Made by a program: the position numbers and the translations under genes
Notes under the pieces: model-generated
Databases searched by the model: none
What the model was told of the DNA's origin: nothing
What the model saw: the letters and a program-made list of their open reading frames with translations, nothing else
DNA from: Ephemerocybe angulata
Taxonomy: Eukaryota; Basidiomycota; Agaricomycetes; Agaricales; Psathyrellaceae
Direction of reading: 5' to 3'
Assembly (NCBI GenBank): GCA_013368325.1
Contig: JAACJK010000110.1
Location: forward strand, 1,404,735-1,468,734
DNA length: 64,000 nucleotides
Shown here: positions 54,159 through 63,871 of the stretch, piece after piece
How the letters are laid out: each line of letters starts with the position of its first letter
Numbering within the stretch: position 1 is the stretch's first letter

Positions 54159-54834
54159 ATGCGTTTCGCCACGACCCTCACGCTCCTCAGCGCCCTCATC
54201 CTTAGCGGCTCCAGCGTCCTCGCTATACCCGTTCCTGTATGTCACCCCTCTTCACTACACAGTTTGAACATCCTTCTCACTGACATCCTTAACCAACCTT
54301 CAGGCGACAGACGCATTCTCCGATGAGCTCACCTCCGTCGCCGCTCGGGAGCTCTCGTACGAGTCCAGTGTAGATGCCCGCGCTTTCGACCTTGAGGAAC
54401 GCGGTCTGCGGTCTGGTCTCCGGAAACTGAAGAACAGGATTACGGGAGGTGGCACCAGTGCAGCACCGGCAGAGCTCGAGCGACGCGCTTTCGAATTTGA
54501 CGCTCTCCTTGAGGGACGCGGTCTTCGTTCCGGTCTCCGTAAACTGAAGAACAGGATTACGGGAGGTGGCACCAGTGCAGCACCAGCAGAGCTCGAGGGC
54601 CGAGAACTCGAGGACGAACTCCTGGAGCGCGGCGAGGGCAAGACCTCAACCCGGCCTTACAAGGGTGGTGGTGTCAGCAGCAGGTATCGCAGGTCTCTCT
54701 CAGCTGCTGACCTCCGCAGGCGGCGCGAGGAGCTCGAGCAGCGCGATATTCGCATGGCCCTCAGGAACTTGAGTCTCCGGAGGCGGGAGCTCGAGCGCAA
54801 TATCGTGGAACGTAGTAGGCACGGGAGTTGGTAG
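54159..54834 (+). CDS. Secreted RE-L family protein, copy 4, with duplicated cationic module
   Basis: Exons 54159-54236 and 54304-54834 (67-bp phase-0 intron) give about 202 residues. Exon 1 is the signal peptide (MRFATTLTLLSALILSGSSV LAIPVP). The rest is very rich in Arg, Glu and Leu with repeated ARELS, ERRAF and RRRELE units. A block of about 27 residues is present twice, at ~59-85 and ~98-124: RGLRSGLRKLKNRITGGG, then TSAAPAELE. The first copy is followed by RR, and the C-terminal part has several RR and RRR sites (SRYRRSL; LRRRREELEQR; LRRRELER). These could be Kex2/kexin cleavage sites releasing cationic peptides. No cysteine. Function unknown; a peptide precursor is inference. Confidence 0.65.
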
Positions 54835-55470
54835 GTAACGCCGGTGGTGGATAGATGAGTTGAGAAACAAATGAAATGATATACTTGTACTCTACATATG
54901 TGCGCATTCCCTGCTCCATCCCCGGTGTCGCGTCCTTCGGCAAGGTGCGTGGGCCTTAGCGTTCCCTGAGATAGTCCGTAAAATGGTGGAAGGAGAAATT
55001 AAAACCACTCAGCAGTACGGCCATCCAATGCTCCCGAGAGCACACCCCTTGAATACCATTGCACACACACGCCATGCCCCCTCTCCCTCGTTCAATTTTA
55101 CGACGTCAACGCTCATATCAGCAAGTAACAGAACTTTGATTGCGGTGATAGGTGATAGTCGCAATGGATTCAAACAGGAGACGGCTAACTGGACTTCTAA
55201 AGCCTTGCAGAAAACGCAGCCCGATAGCACGCATCACCGATCCGCGTTCAAGACACGATGGAATCACATGGAAGAAGCCCGGCGGCATGGCTAGACACAT
55301 CGAGCAGGCCGTCGTCGCTACGGTGCACTCGCGATAGGACATGGGATGTCCATACCTTCGACTACAGAGCTCGTCGGCGCTCGACAATGCGAACACGCGT
55401 ATGTACTCTCCTTTTCCCAGCGACCAGCAGACGAGGGCAGGTCATTCCCTTCTCACGAGTAAATCGTATC
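54835..55470. other. Intergenic, no supported gene
   Basis: Overlapping short frames on both strands at 54983-55396 without recognisable features. Confidence 0.3.
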
Positions 55471-57400
55471 TCAAGCGCAAGTGTAGAATATACCATGCTT
55501 GTAAGTATACGCCCAGTGCAAAGGGACAATAGACTGTGCCCACATCGCCATCGATGAAGAAGGAGGAGAAGACAAAGAGAGCAAAGGGAATGCCCACCGA
55601 CTGACTATGGCCAAACAAACGAACGAACAAACGAACTACGGCCTAAAGAATGAACCACCAATGCAACCAAACACTCCCAAGCCCTCATCGATCAAATCGA
55701 ACAAACGGCTTCCCCCGACGATTCAGACTGCCCTACCGCTGAACCAACACCAGCCCCGCCCATGATATCACAGAGAAAGCAGGGAGGCCGCATAGGTGTG
55801 GGTTAACAAGTGGTGAAGAGGTGCGGTTGGCATCGTCCATCCGACCTCCGAATCGAAAGGGACGTGGGGTAGATATAGGGAGTGGCGGCGATGAATATGG
55901 TAAGACCCGTATCGGGTATCGCGAAACATCGACATCCAAGCAGAGACGATGGTCGATCGAGCGAGTTGCGAGCGAGATACTGACGAGGAGGCGAAATACA
56001 CCCGAATAGACGAAGGAACGTGCAAGACGTCTGACGAGTCCACCCTACGAATAAACGTCCGCCCGCTTGAGGACACAACCGACATGGAGCGAGACACGTC
56101 CTAAGAGTCGTTTCCGCTCAGGACATATGCTGGTTTTCAAGGGGCGCGTCCAGGCGGGCGAATGTATCTGGGTGGGCTCAATGACCACCCTGGGGAAGGA
56201 TAGCAATCGATGAAGTGGGAAGAGAAGAAGAGTGACGAGCGACGAGCGAGTGCCGGCTATTGCCATAGACATCGGCGGACGTCCCATGACCTCGAATCAG
56301 CCGAACGACTGAACACATGAACGAGGGACATAAGAAGGACGAGTCCAAAAAGAGGAACACGCCAACAAGAAGTAACAAAGTTGAAGAAGAGGAGTTAAAA
56401 ACCAAAGAAGAGAAGCAACGAAGCCCACTCAAAGGAACGCACCATATATGATATCCTCCGTCATTCGTGCGTCCACACGAGACTAAACTCCCGCCGCAGC
56501 GCCAAACTCGGGAGCGTAATCAACTCCAAAGACCAGAATGGGTAAGCTGAGGGACGCGCGGTGTGTGATTTCTCCCTAGGCTGTTGTTATTGCTATTAAA
56601 AAGAGAATTAGTATAGTGGTATGACGAATTGAGTATAGATGCAGGGGAAAGAGGAAGGTGGGGGGAGAAAAAGATGACGAGGGTGAAGGTGCGGAACTCG
56701 GAGGGAGAAGAGGCGGATGGGAAGGTGCTGTCGGCGCTTTGGGTATAATTGGTGAAGTGAAGGACGTCGGACGAGTGGTGTTGCTGCGGTGCGAGGCCGC
56801 AGAGGCATGGTATGACAACGTAATCGGGGGCGCAGCGATGGTCATTGCGGTAGCCGATGCGGACTATTTTAAACCAAGCGATGTCTTGAGTTGAACTGGG
56901 TATTGATGTTCCGCACGGGTGGGAGTGGGAGGGAGGTATACGGCATGTCGAGTTGTCGAGGGAAGAGGTCTAGAAGAGCGATGGATGCATTGCCGGTTCC
57001 GAAAGCGGCGCATCCAATATCGAGAGCGCCAAGTCGAAGTAGGTGTGATCAGCAGTTGGGTCAAGGTCGGCGTCGAGCATGAGGTCAGGTGCGAAGGCAG
57101 ATGGGAGGGAAGAAGAGGGCAAGGAGAGAGACGAAGAGAGGGAAGGGTACCCACTGACGACAACGAACCCTGCCGCAGCGGAGATGGAGGCGAGTCTATA
57201 GATCGAAGACCGTAGTTGGATCAGCGACGTGAAGATGGGATGGCGTACGCACCTGCGTACAGAGAGGCACATCATCTGCCACACGCAATTGCCCACCGAA
57301 TGGAACATCGGCGCCGTCTCGAGCACCGTAATGAGCGCACTGCACACTCGATGTGCACCGCGACCGCACTGCTGCTAGTAGGCTTGTGGCCCTCTCTTCC
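55470..57400 (-). repeat. Subtelomeric block X, reversed channel-relic block
   Basis: Matches block Y (60180-61980) over about 1.9 kb in the same orientation. Shared strings include ACATGCTGGTTT/ATATGCTGGTTTT (about 56124 and 60745), CATAAGAAGGACGA (56327 and 60933), TGTCGGCGCTTTGGGTA (56728 and 61294) and GACGTCGGxCGAGTGGTGTTGCTGCG (56764 and 61330). Confidence 0.55.
56590..57390 (-). pseudogene. Voltage-gated K+ channel-like relic X
   Basis: Minus strand. S1 piece (CSALITVLETAPMFHSVGNC) at about 57340-57285. Pore-side piece LASISAAAGFVVVS with a following GTGGGT donor at about 57193-57152. A Ser/Pro/Thr-rich cytoplasmic tail (HYNTTRPTSFTSPIIPKAP) lies at about 56810-56740. S3-S4 appear to be missing. 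Confidence 0.5.
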
Positions 57401-57409
57401 ATACCGGGT

Positions 57410-58271
57410 GAATTGTGGGGGACGCCGTCATCGATCGAGCCTTGCTCTGAGGAGCGCGTAGAGGTCGAAGTCGGGCCGACGATTGGCCGACGATCATTGT
57501 GAGGAGAAAGGGGTTCGTGGGAATCCATTTCCCTGTTCGATGGACTATGAACGTCGCACCGATCACGTCACGTCGCTCTCGCGTTCGGGCGCTTAGAGCA
57601 CCTATCCATATCCCATCTGCGTTCTGTCGGGATTCCCTTATTTATATTGCCCTCTATTCAGTGTGCCAGATGGAGGGATGTACAATACGCATTCTGCATT
57701 GACTTGTATAGCCGGTACGCTTGGAGAACAAAACACCTCCATATATTGGTCACCTGGGCAGTGGGCGCCTGTGTGATATGTAACACGTTTGAAGTCATTC
57801 CTTGTTTAGAGTAGTCCTTAAACGGCCGCTGAGCTCTTAAGACGTTAATGTAAGCTGTCTCAGCCACGAATTGTGGGGTGCAGCCAGTTTTAATGAGTGT
57901 GCAGCGGCAATGTGACCATGGTTATGTATATATTTTTGGTTCATTACTTACCCAACATTGCCGACCGTCATGACATAGAGAACATTTAGAACAGCAATGT
58001 GATAAATTAGAAACGTCGTATAATGATGTCACCGACTGTGGTGCCAAGAGCTTTTAGTGTCTATCCTTCCTGAGTGAGTCTGCGGCGGGGGCTTGGCGGG
58101 GGGCACGCGTCTTCCGTTCTGAGCGACACGCATAGAACACGCACATTTCATATAAACACCGTTTATAACTGGCAACGGTCTATTGCGTCGAGCTGGTATG
58201 GGCTTATAAGCACCCATCAGAATGTCTCAAGCGAGTCTGCAACTGCGCTAATTCGAAACCAGTCCCCCAAC
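57410..58271. other. Intergenic, upstream of the Cys/Thr-rich secreted protein
   Basis: No supported gene. CATATAAAC at about 58148 is a possible TATA element for the gene at 58272. Confidence 0.35.
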
Positions 58272-59386
58272 ATGCTTCTCCAAGCTGTCTTTCTATCCAT
58301 TGGCGCTCTTAGTGCTCTCGGAGCGATCATGAGTCCAAGTAAGGTTTCCACTATCCCTCAACTTCGTTCACGCATCCCTGATATTTATGAGTAGACGGCC
58401 CAATCGTCCGATCCCGCCAGGATGGTGTTACAACCACGATCTCGCCAACGAAATGCGTACTGGAAACACCCCCTCCAGGCATCACTTTACCGCACTACAC
58501 CCCATGCCCTAGCGATGGCTCGACCGAGGCTCCCTGCCCAACCTTGTCTTGCCCGGGATGCGGTGACAGCGCCTACATCACCCAAGTCGCCACGGCATTT
58601 GAGTGCCCCACTTGCACCTGCGTTCCGTACTCTCCCGTAGAGTGCCCTACGTACTCGTGCTACTGTGGGTCATCGGGGTACCCTACCCAGGTTTCGACTG
58701 GGACTGAATGTCCAACCTGTGCATGCGTGCCGCACACCACGACTTCTGACCCGTACAACACGACAACCTCGGACACCTACACGACCACCACATCCGAACC
58801 CGACACAACCACGACTTCAGACCCCTACACGACCACCACACCCGGAGACCCAGGCACGACGACGTCTTCAGACCCCTACGCAACGACCACAACCCCTGAT
58901 CCTGAGACGACCACTCCGGATCCTAACACAACTTCCGATCCATACACCAGGCGAGGTCCAGATACCACGACCCCGGACCCATACACGACCACGACACCCG
59001 CCCCCGACACAACCACGACGCCCGACACGACCACCTCGGACGGCTCCGAGACTTCGACTCCCGCACCCGCTGACACCTGCGCACCGTACACATGCCCAGT
59101 CGGATGTCCGATCTCTTGGAGACCTACCGTCACGTCGGTTGGGGTTGACTGCCCTGTCTGCGGGTGCGCAGAGCCCTCTACGACTTACTCTGTTGGGTTT
59201 CCCCCAGATACTACGACCACGAAGTGGTTCCCGTGGGACACGACCACGGAGTGGTCCCCGTGGAGTACGCCCGCAGAGCCTGAGGGCGAGACTGAGACTG
59301 AATCCGAGTCCGAATCCACGACCACGACCTCCTACTCTACGCCCATGGGAGGTTACGGAGGTTACGGTCCTACGGCAACGGCTTGA
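58272..59386 (+). CDS. Cysteine-rich, Thr/Pro mucin-like secreted protein, 352 aa
   Basis: Exons 58272-58338 and 58395-59386, joined by a 56-bp phase-1 intron (gtaagg...gtag). The N-terminus is a signal peptide (MLLQAVFLSIGALSALGA). Three related cysteine modules follow the pattern C-P-x3-C-x(1-3)-C...(E/D)CPxCxC: CPTLSCPGCGDSA...ECPTCTCVP, CPTYSCYCGSSGY...ECPTCACVP and, after the linker, CAPYTCPVGCPIS...DCPVCGCAEP. Between modules two and three lies a ~120-residue Thr/Asp/Pro repeat (TTTSDPYTTTTPDP type), likely heavily O-glycosylated. A Glu/Ser-rich region and a Gly/Tyr-rich end follow; no clear GPI signal. The modules resemble antistasin-like cysteine units, but the family is not assigned. 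Probable cell-wall or extracellular protein. Confidence 0.75.
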
Positions 59387-60180
59387 GGAAGGTAGTCTTC
59401 ACCTCTCTATCCAGCGTACACCTGTTGACGACTGACCGCAGCTCTCGACTCAGGCGTTGATCTTGGGATGTGAATTGCGCTTGAACCCTATGACATTGAT
59501 ACGAGTTCGCTACATTCTTGTCGGACTATATATCTCATGAACTATTATTTGTTGACTATTTGTTTTTGGACATCCTGGCTGGCGTTGGAAATGCAACGTA
59601 GCGCATTTACGAATATCGATGCCTCACACATTATTGGCGAAAGGAATGTTTCATGCGCTACACTGTGCGGTGGTGAACGAGTCGTCAAGTGGATCACTCT
59701 CACTCTTACGTCCCTTCGCCTATCGATATCAGTGTTGTATGTAGCACGAACGAATTTCGAAAGGAGGTAAGAGAGGGCAGAGCGAAGAAGTGAAAGAAGG
59801 AGGGAAAATGATGCGAATTGAATCAAGATAATAAAGTAAAAAGGAGAAATATCAAAAGAACCCTTGCGCAACGTACGAATCATCGACACAACTTGAACCA
59901 AACACACTGAGCAAACCGAAGAGAAGACAAACGGTCAAACCCTAGAATCCGTGCAATCGACACAACCCTACAGACCGGGCCGCGTTCAGGCCGAAGGAAG
60001 GAAAACACGTGAAACAGCCCGAAAACACAGATAGACAAGGTATCGAGCAGCCTGCAGGCCGTCATCAATGAGTATGGGAATAATAGGACGCAGCGACCCT
60101 CCAAGTCCTCCGTCAACTTAGTTTTACATCCGTCCCCTCCCTTCGCAACAACCAGCATCCAAGGACATCTGCTTCTGTCC
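59387..60180. other. Intergenic, no supported gene
   Basis: 3' flank of the secreted protein. Short frames only; a minus-strand hydrophobic frame at 59545-59907 has no further support. Confidence 0.3.
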
Positions 60181-61980
60181 CCCCAATGGAAATCATATCC
60201 CAAGCACAAGGTTCAAATTGACCCTGCTTGTATACACTTTATTGCAGGTATGCCAGCATCGATGCCCACGTCGCCATTGAGGAATAAGGAGGAGGAGGAG
60301 GCGGAGGACAAAGAGAGCGAAGAAGAACAGAGGAGGCGGCTGAGCCACCGACCGAACCAGCGGCCGACTGGACGACCAACGGACGAACGCACAGACGACC
60401 CCCGCCCCGAACGAACACGTAGCTGGATGGGCTGGATGGGCATGACATGTTAGAGAGCAGTGAACAAGGGAAAATCCACGAAATCGAACACGAACACTGA
60501 ACGAAAAATGGGTGTTCGACGAACGAGACCTACCCCCGCCGCGGATGAACCAAAATGGTCGAAGACACACGGAAGGACGACCAAAATACAAGGAACAGAG
60601 ACGAACAGTAAATCAAGCAAAGAACGAAAGCACGAAAACGCCATGCGAGACGAGAACACCCTACAATAAACGACCGCTCTTGCGGTTTTCGGAACCAACA
60701 TGGAAAGAGCAGTAGACATCCCAAGAGGTCTACACTCAAGACACATGCTGGTTTCCATCGCTCGCGTCCGGGCGGTCGTATCTGAGCGGGCTCGATGTGC
60801 ACTTTGGAGAAGGGAAGGAAAGGAGGAACGGGAAAGGATGAAGAGCGCAAAACAGCGAGACATGACGGTTATCGTAGATGGGACGGCTGATCCCGAGGGG
60901 TCCCACGAGCGCGAATGTCCGAACGGCCGAACATAAGAAGGACGAAGATAGAATGAAGAAAATAGAATGAAGAACGCGACAACGAGAAATCACAAACTCG
61001 CACAATCGAAGTACCAAGTCAAAAAAGAGAAGACACAAACTCGAAGAAGAGAAGCACTCGAAGAGAAGCCAAAGTCCAAGTCCAAACCCAAACAAACGCA
61101 CCCTATCCTCAGCCATCGCCGGTTGTTATGGCTATGAAGTAGAGGGGTTAGTACGATGCGGAACATTGAAGAGAGTGGCAGAGGGGACGGGGAAAAGGGG
61201 GAGGAGGCGAACGGGACGGAGGTGAGCGTGAGCGAGGCGGATGGAGGGGAAGGTTGACGTTGAGGTGCGATCGGGGCGATCTCGGTGTACACGTTGTCGG
61301 CGCTTTGGGTAGGAGAGGTGAAGCGAAGGACGTCGGGCGAGTGGTGTTGCTGCGATGGGAGGTCGTAGTGGCATGGTGTCGGCGACAACGTGATCGGAGG
61401 CGCAGGAGCGGACGTCGGGGTGGTGGGTGTGGACGGTTGTGGATCGAGTGGAATCTGGAGCTGAGCCGGGTGTCGATGGTCGTCACGGATAGAGCGGCAG
61501 GGCGGACGGTATGTCAGGAGGTCGAGCTGTCGGTCGGGCATGCGACCGGGACGATATGGGCCGTCGGTTTCGAGGAGGCCGAAGCGGCGGATACGACGTC
61601 GAGGGTGTCGGATCGATGCCGGTATCGAACAAGAGGTCGAGAGCTGAGGTGATGGAGGTGCGAAAGCAAGTGGAAGTGGGTAAGGGGGAAGGAAGAAAGC
61701 AGAAAAGGGAGGGGGAAGGAGGAAGAGGAGTAGAGGGTACTCACTGGGCAGCACTGAGAGGAGGTCGACGATTCCGGTAGAAAGCTGCCCGAATCGTCCG
61801 TCAGTCCACACGCGAACCATAGAGAGATGAAGACGTACGACACTCCAGAACACCACCCTCGCGATACACTCAGCCGTCGGTACAGCCTCGAGCACCGTCT
61901 GAGCGCGCTGCACACGATGAGCGCCGTGCTCCTCATATGCACACTGCTACTGCTCGCAGGCTGCTCCAGCTGATCAAGGC
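60180..61980 (-). repeat. Subtelomeric block Y, reversed channel-relic block
   Basis: Second copy of block X (55470-57400); see shared strings there. It starts about 2 kb from the telomere repeats. Confidence 0.55.
61130..61965 (-). pseudogene. Voltage-gated K+ channel-like relic Y
   Basis: Minus strand. S1 (STALIVCSALRRCSRL, decayed) at about 61925-61880, S2-side VVFWSVVRLHLSMVRV, S3 start (STGIVDLLSVLPSEY) at about 61790-61740 that runs into a splice-like boundary. The Ser/Pro/Thr tail (HHATTTSHRSNTTRPTSFAS) is at about 61390-61300. The pore is not recognisable. An open frame of 307 codons spans it but joins pieces from different original frames. Confidence 0.5.
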
Positions 61981-61984
61981 GCCC

Positions 61985-62960
61985 TTCCCATGCCGGGCGT
62001 CAGGAAGACTTCATCGTCGCTCGTCAATCCAAGTCTCTCGGGTTACATGCGGGGGTCTTGTCGCCGACGATGATGGTTTGGAGGAAGGATACGTGGGAAT
62101 GTGTTCCCCGTTCGATGCATCAATGCATCATTTTAGGGGCGTCGGGCGCGAAGGCCGAACTTGGAAGGACCGCGTTCAATGTACAGTTTGTCCGTGCTCT
62201 CATGAAACCATAAGGGCAGAAGCGACATCTCCCATTCGTGAGTTATGCACCAATTGCATTTTCGCGGACCCTGGATCATGCTGCATGGTGCCAGGGTGGG
62301 GAGATTCCCAAGATTCCAGCCCTGAAGCGCTTGCCTTTGTGTCCATGTACCATCGAGTCTAAGCAATACCTTGAAGGTCCACTCAGACGTCTATCGTCGT
62401 TAATCGTGGAAGCTGGAGCTCGGAGTCTGCGTTGATTCCCCGTCGTTTCATCCTTTGCCACTAAACTTTGTCAGGTGCAGTTCCGACTCAGTTGGATAGC
62501 TTGGAAGTGCGAAGACCCGCCTCAGCACTGTGGCACCGTGTACTGGTGCGCCGCAGAGTGCGTCGGACGACAAATGTCGAGCGGACCCACTCGTATACGC
62601 CTTGGTGTTATCTACTTGTTCACTTTGTGTGTTATATCTACAACAATTCTCCGCACTGGAACTCCACTGTGCAAGGCATGAAGCCGTAGACCGATGTGCA
62701 GTCATCCACCTACTACCTCACTCTACAGACGCACTAATGTACTGATGCAATCGAATTACCCAACGGATATCCCTCCTACCACCTTTCCAAGTTTACCACC
62801 CTGAAAAAGCGCACAGACTGAGGCCCTTGCTGTTATAGTTGAACAAAAAGGTATAGATCCCCCTCGATCGATAGTATCCTATCCTCATCACCGGTCTCAT
62901 ACTTCATTCAACCCACCACGCGTCTTCAAAGCCTCTCACACAATTAATCCAACCCAACCG
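61985..62960. other. Intergenic, with a short Cys-rich frame at about 62475-62580
   Basis: No supported gene. A frame reading AWKCEDPPQHCGTVYWCAAE then CVGRQ has five cysteines in 25 residues and may be an exon of a decayed secreted protein, but there is no start or signal peptide. Confidence 0.3.
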
Positions 62961-62962
62961 CA

Positions 62963-63280
62963 GTGCGTCTCAGGATCCTCGCCTCCCACTCGCCTTCGTC
63001 TGCCTTGTCGCAACACGCCACGGCGCCAACGGACATGTACGTAGCTACAAGTTACAATCCCAGAAACGCCGGACTGAATCTCTAATACACTCGCTGTTAA
63101 ATAACAGAACCATTCACACGACTGCGTCAACGACGAACTGACCAGGCGCACGAAGACGCGCTTACTCGCAGTGTTTCAACGTTATTGTTTGAACCTCCGC
63201 GCTGGAACGAGGGGTCCCATGGAGATCCAGAAGAACCGCATCGCGATGCAGTGGACAGGGCGCGCCACGCCGGCCTAGGA
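62963..63280 (+). pseudogene. Secreted RE-L family relic, copy 5
   Basis: DNA similarity to copy 1 (10865-11408) is visible through exon 1, intron and start of exon 2. GTGCGTCTCAGGATCCTCGCC stands where copy 1 has ATGCGTCTCACC..., so the start codon is lost. An indel shifts the signal-peptide frame. The GTACGTAGC donor is kept at about 63038. The intron end CTAATACACTCGC...AATAACAG (about 63083-63107) is nearly the same as in copy 1. Exon 2 begins NHSHDCVNDELTRRTKTR in place of THPRDYVDELSTREILED. Clearly inactive. Confidence 0.6.
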
Positions 63281-63284
63281 CGGT

Positions 63285-63871
63285 GGTCGGGCGCCTAAGT
63301 CGTAGAGTGTCCAAAAGATGCTATCTTAGCTCTACAATACCCTCGCGGATGATCTCTAGAGACTCATAATTTCACTTCGTTATATTCCTGGACCCACGCA
63401 TTCCAGACTTAGGCTTTATGGGGGGTTTCCACCAGTCCAGGGTCGGATTCGACTTATGTGAGACGAAGATTGAGTGCCAGGCCAGGATTGTAACTACTAC
63501 GATAGTGTAGCTCAAAGACTCGTAATCGCGATGTGTTATGTCCCATGAGACCCATCAGAGTGTTAGCCAGATATGTATAGGGTGACGCATTGAAAGGCAT
63601 TTGTGGCTGATTCAAGGCCTAACATTTCATTGGGCGTTCTGGTGATGCTTAAGATGCGCGCTACCAGCGGGGCTAAGATACAGGTAGGCATTGTAATAAG
63701 TGGTTTAATTCCTCTAATTGGTGCTCGATATTCCGCCATGGACCGCAGCCCAGCTTGGCCTCACAACGAGGGCTTCAAACCACCTCGAGACACTTGGGCG
63801 ACTGGTTATGAGGTCGCTGGCTCCCTCGCCTGCACGGGAAAGGAGGTTGCCCCACGGTATATGATACAGGT
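63285..63871. other. Subtelomeric sequence with no gene
   Basis: About 590 bp between the RE-L relic and the telomere repeats. A 90-codon frame at 63603-63875 runs into the telomere repeat and is not considered a gene. Confidence 0.4.

Noticed and set aside
58665..59435. 256-codon Arg/Pro/Thr-rich frame on the plus strand
   Set aside because: It is an alternative frame of the Cys/Thr-rich secreted gene created by its ACC/CAC repeat; the frame with signal peptide and cysteine modules is the real one.
60990..61913. 307-codon minus-strand frame
   Set aside because: Contains pieces of the channel relic (IVDLLSVLP) joined through intron-like sequence; no consistent protein.
62468..62745. Short Cys-rich frame as a secreted peptide gene
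   Set aside because: No signal peptide, start codon context or splice sites could be found; noted only as a possible relic.
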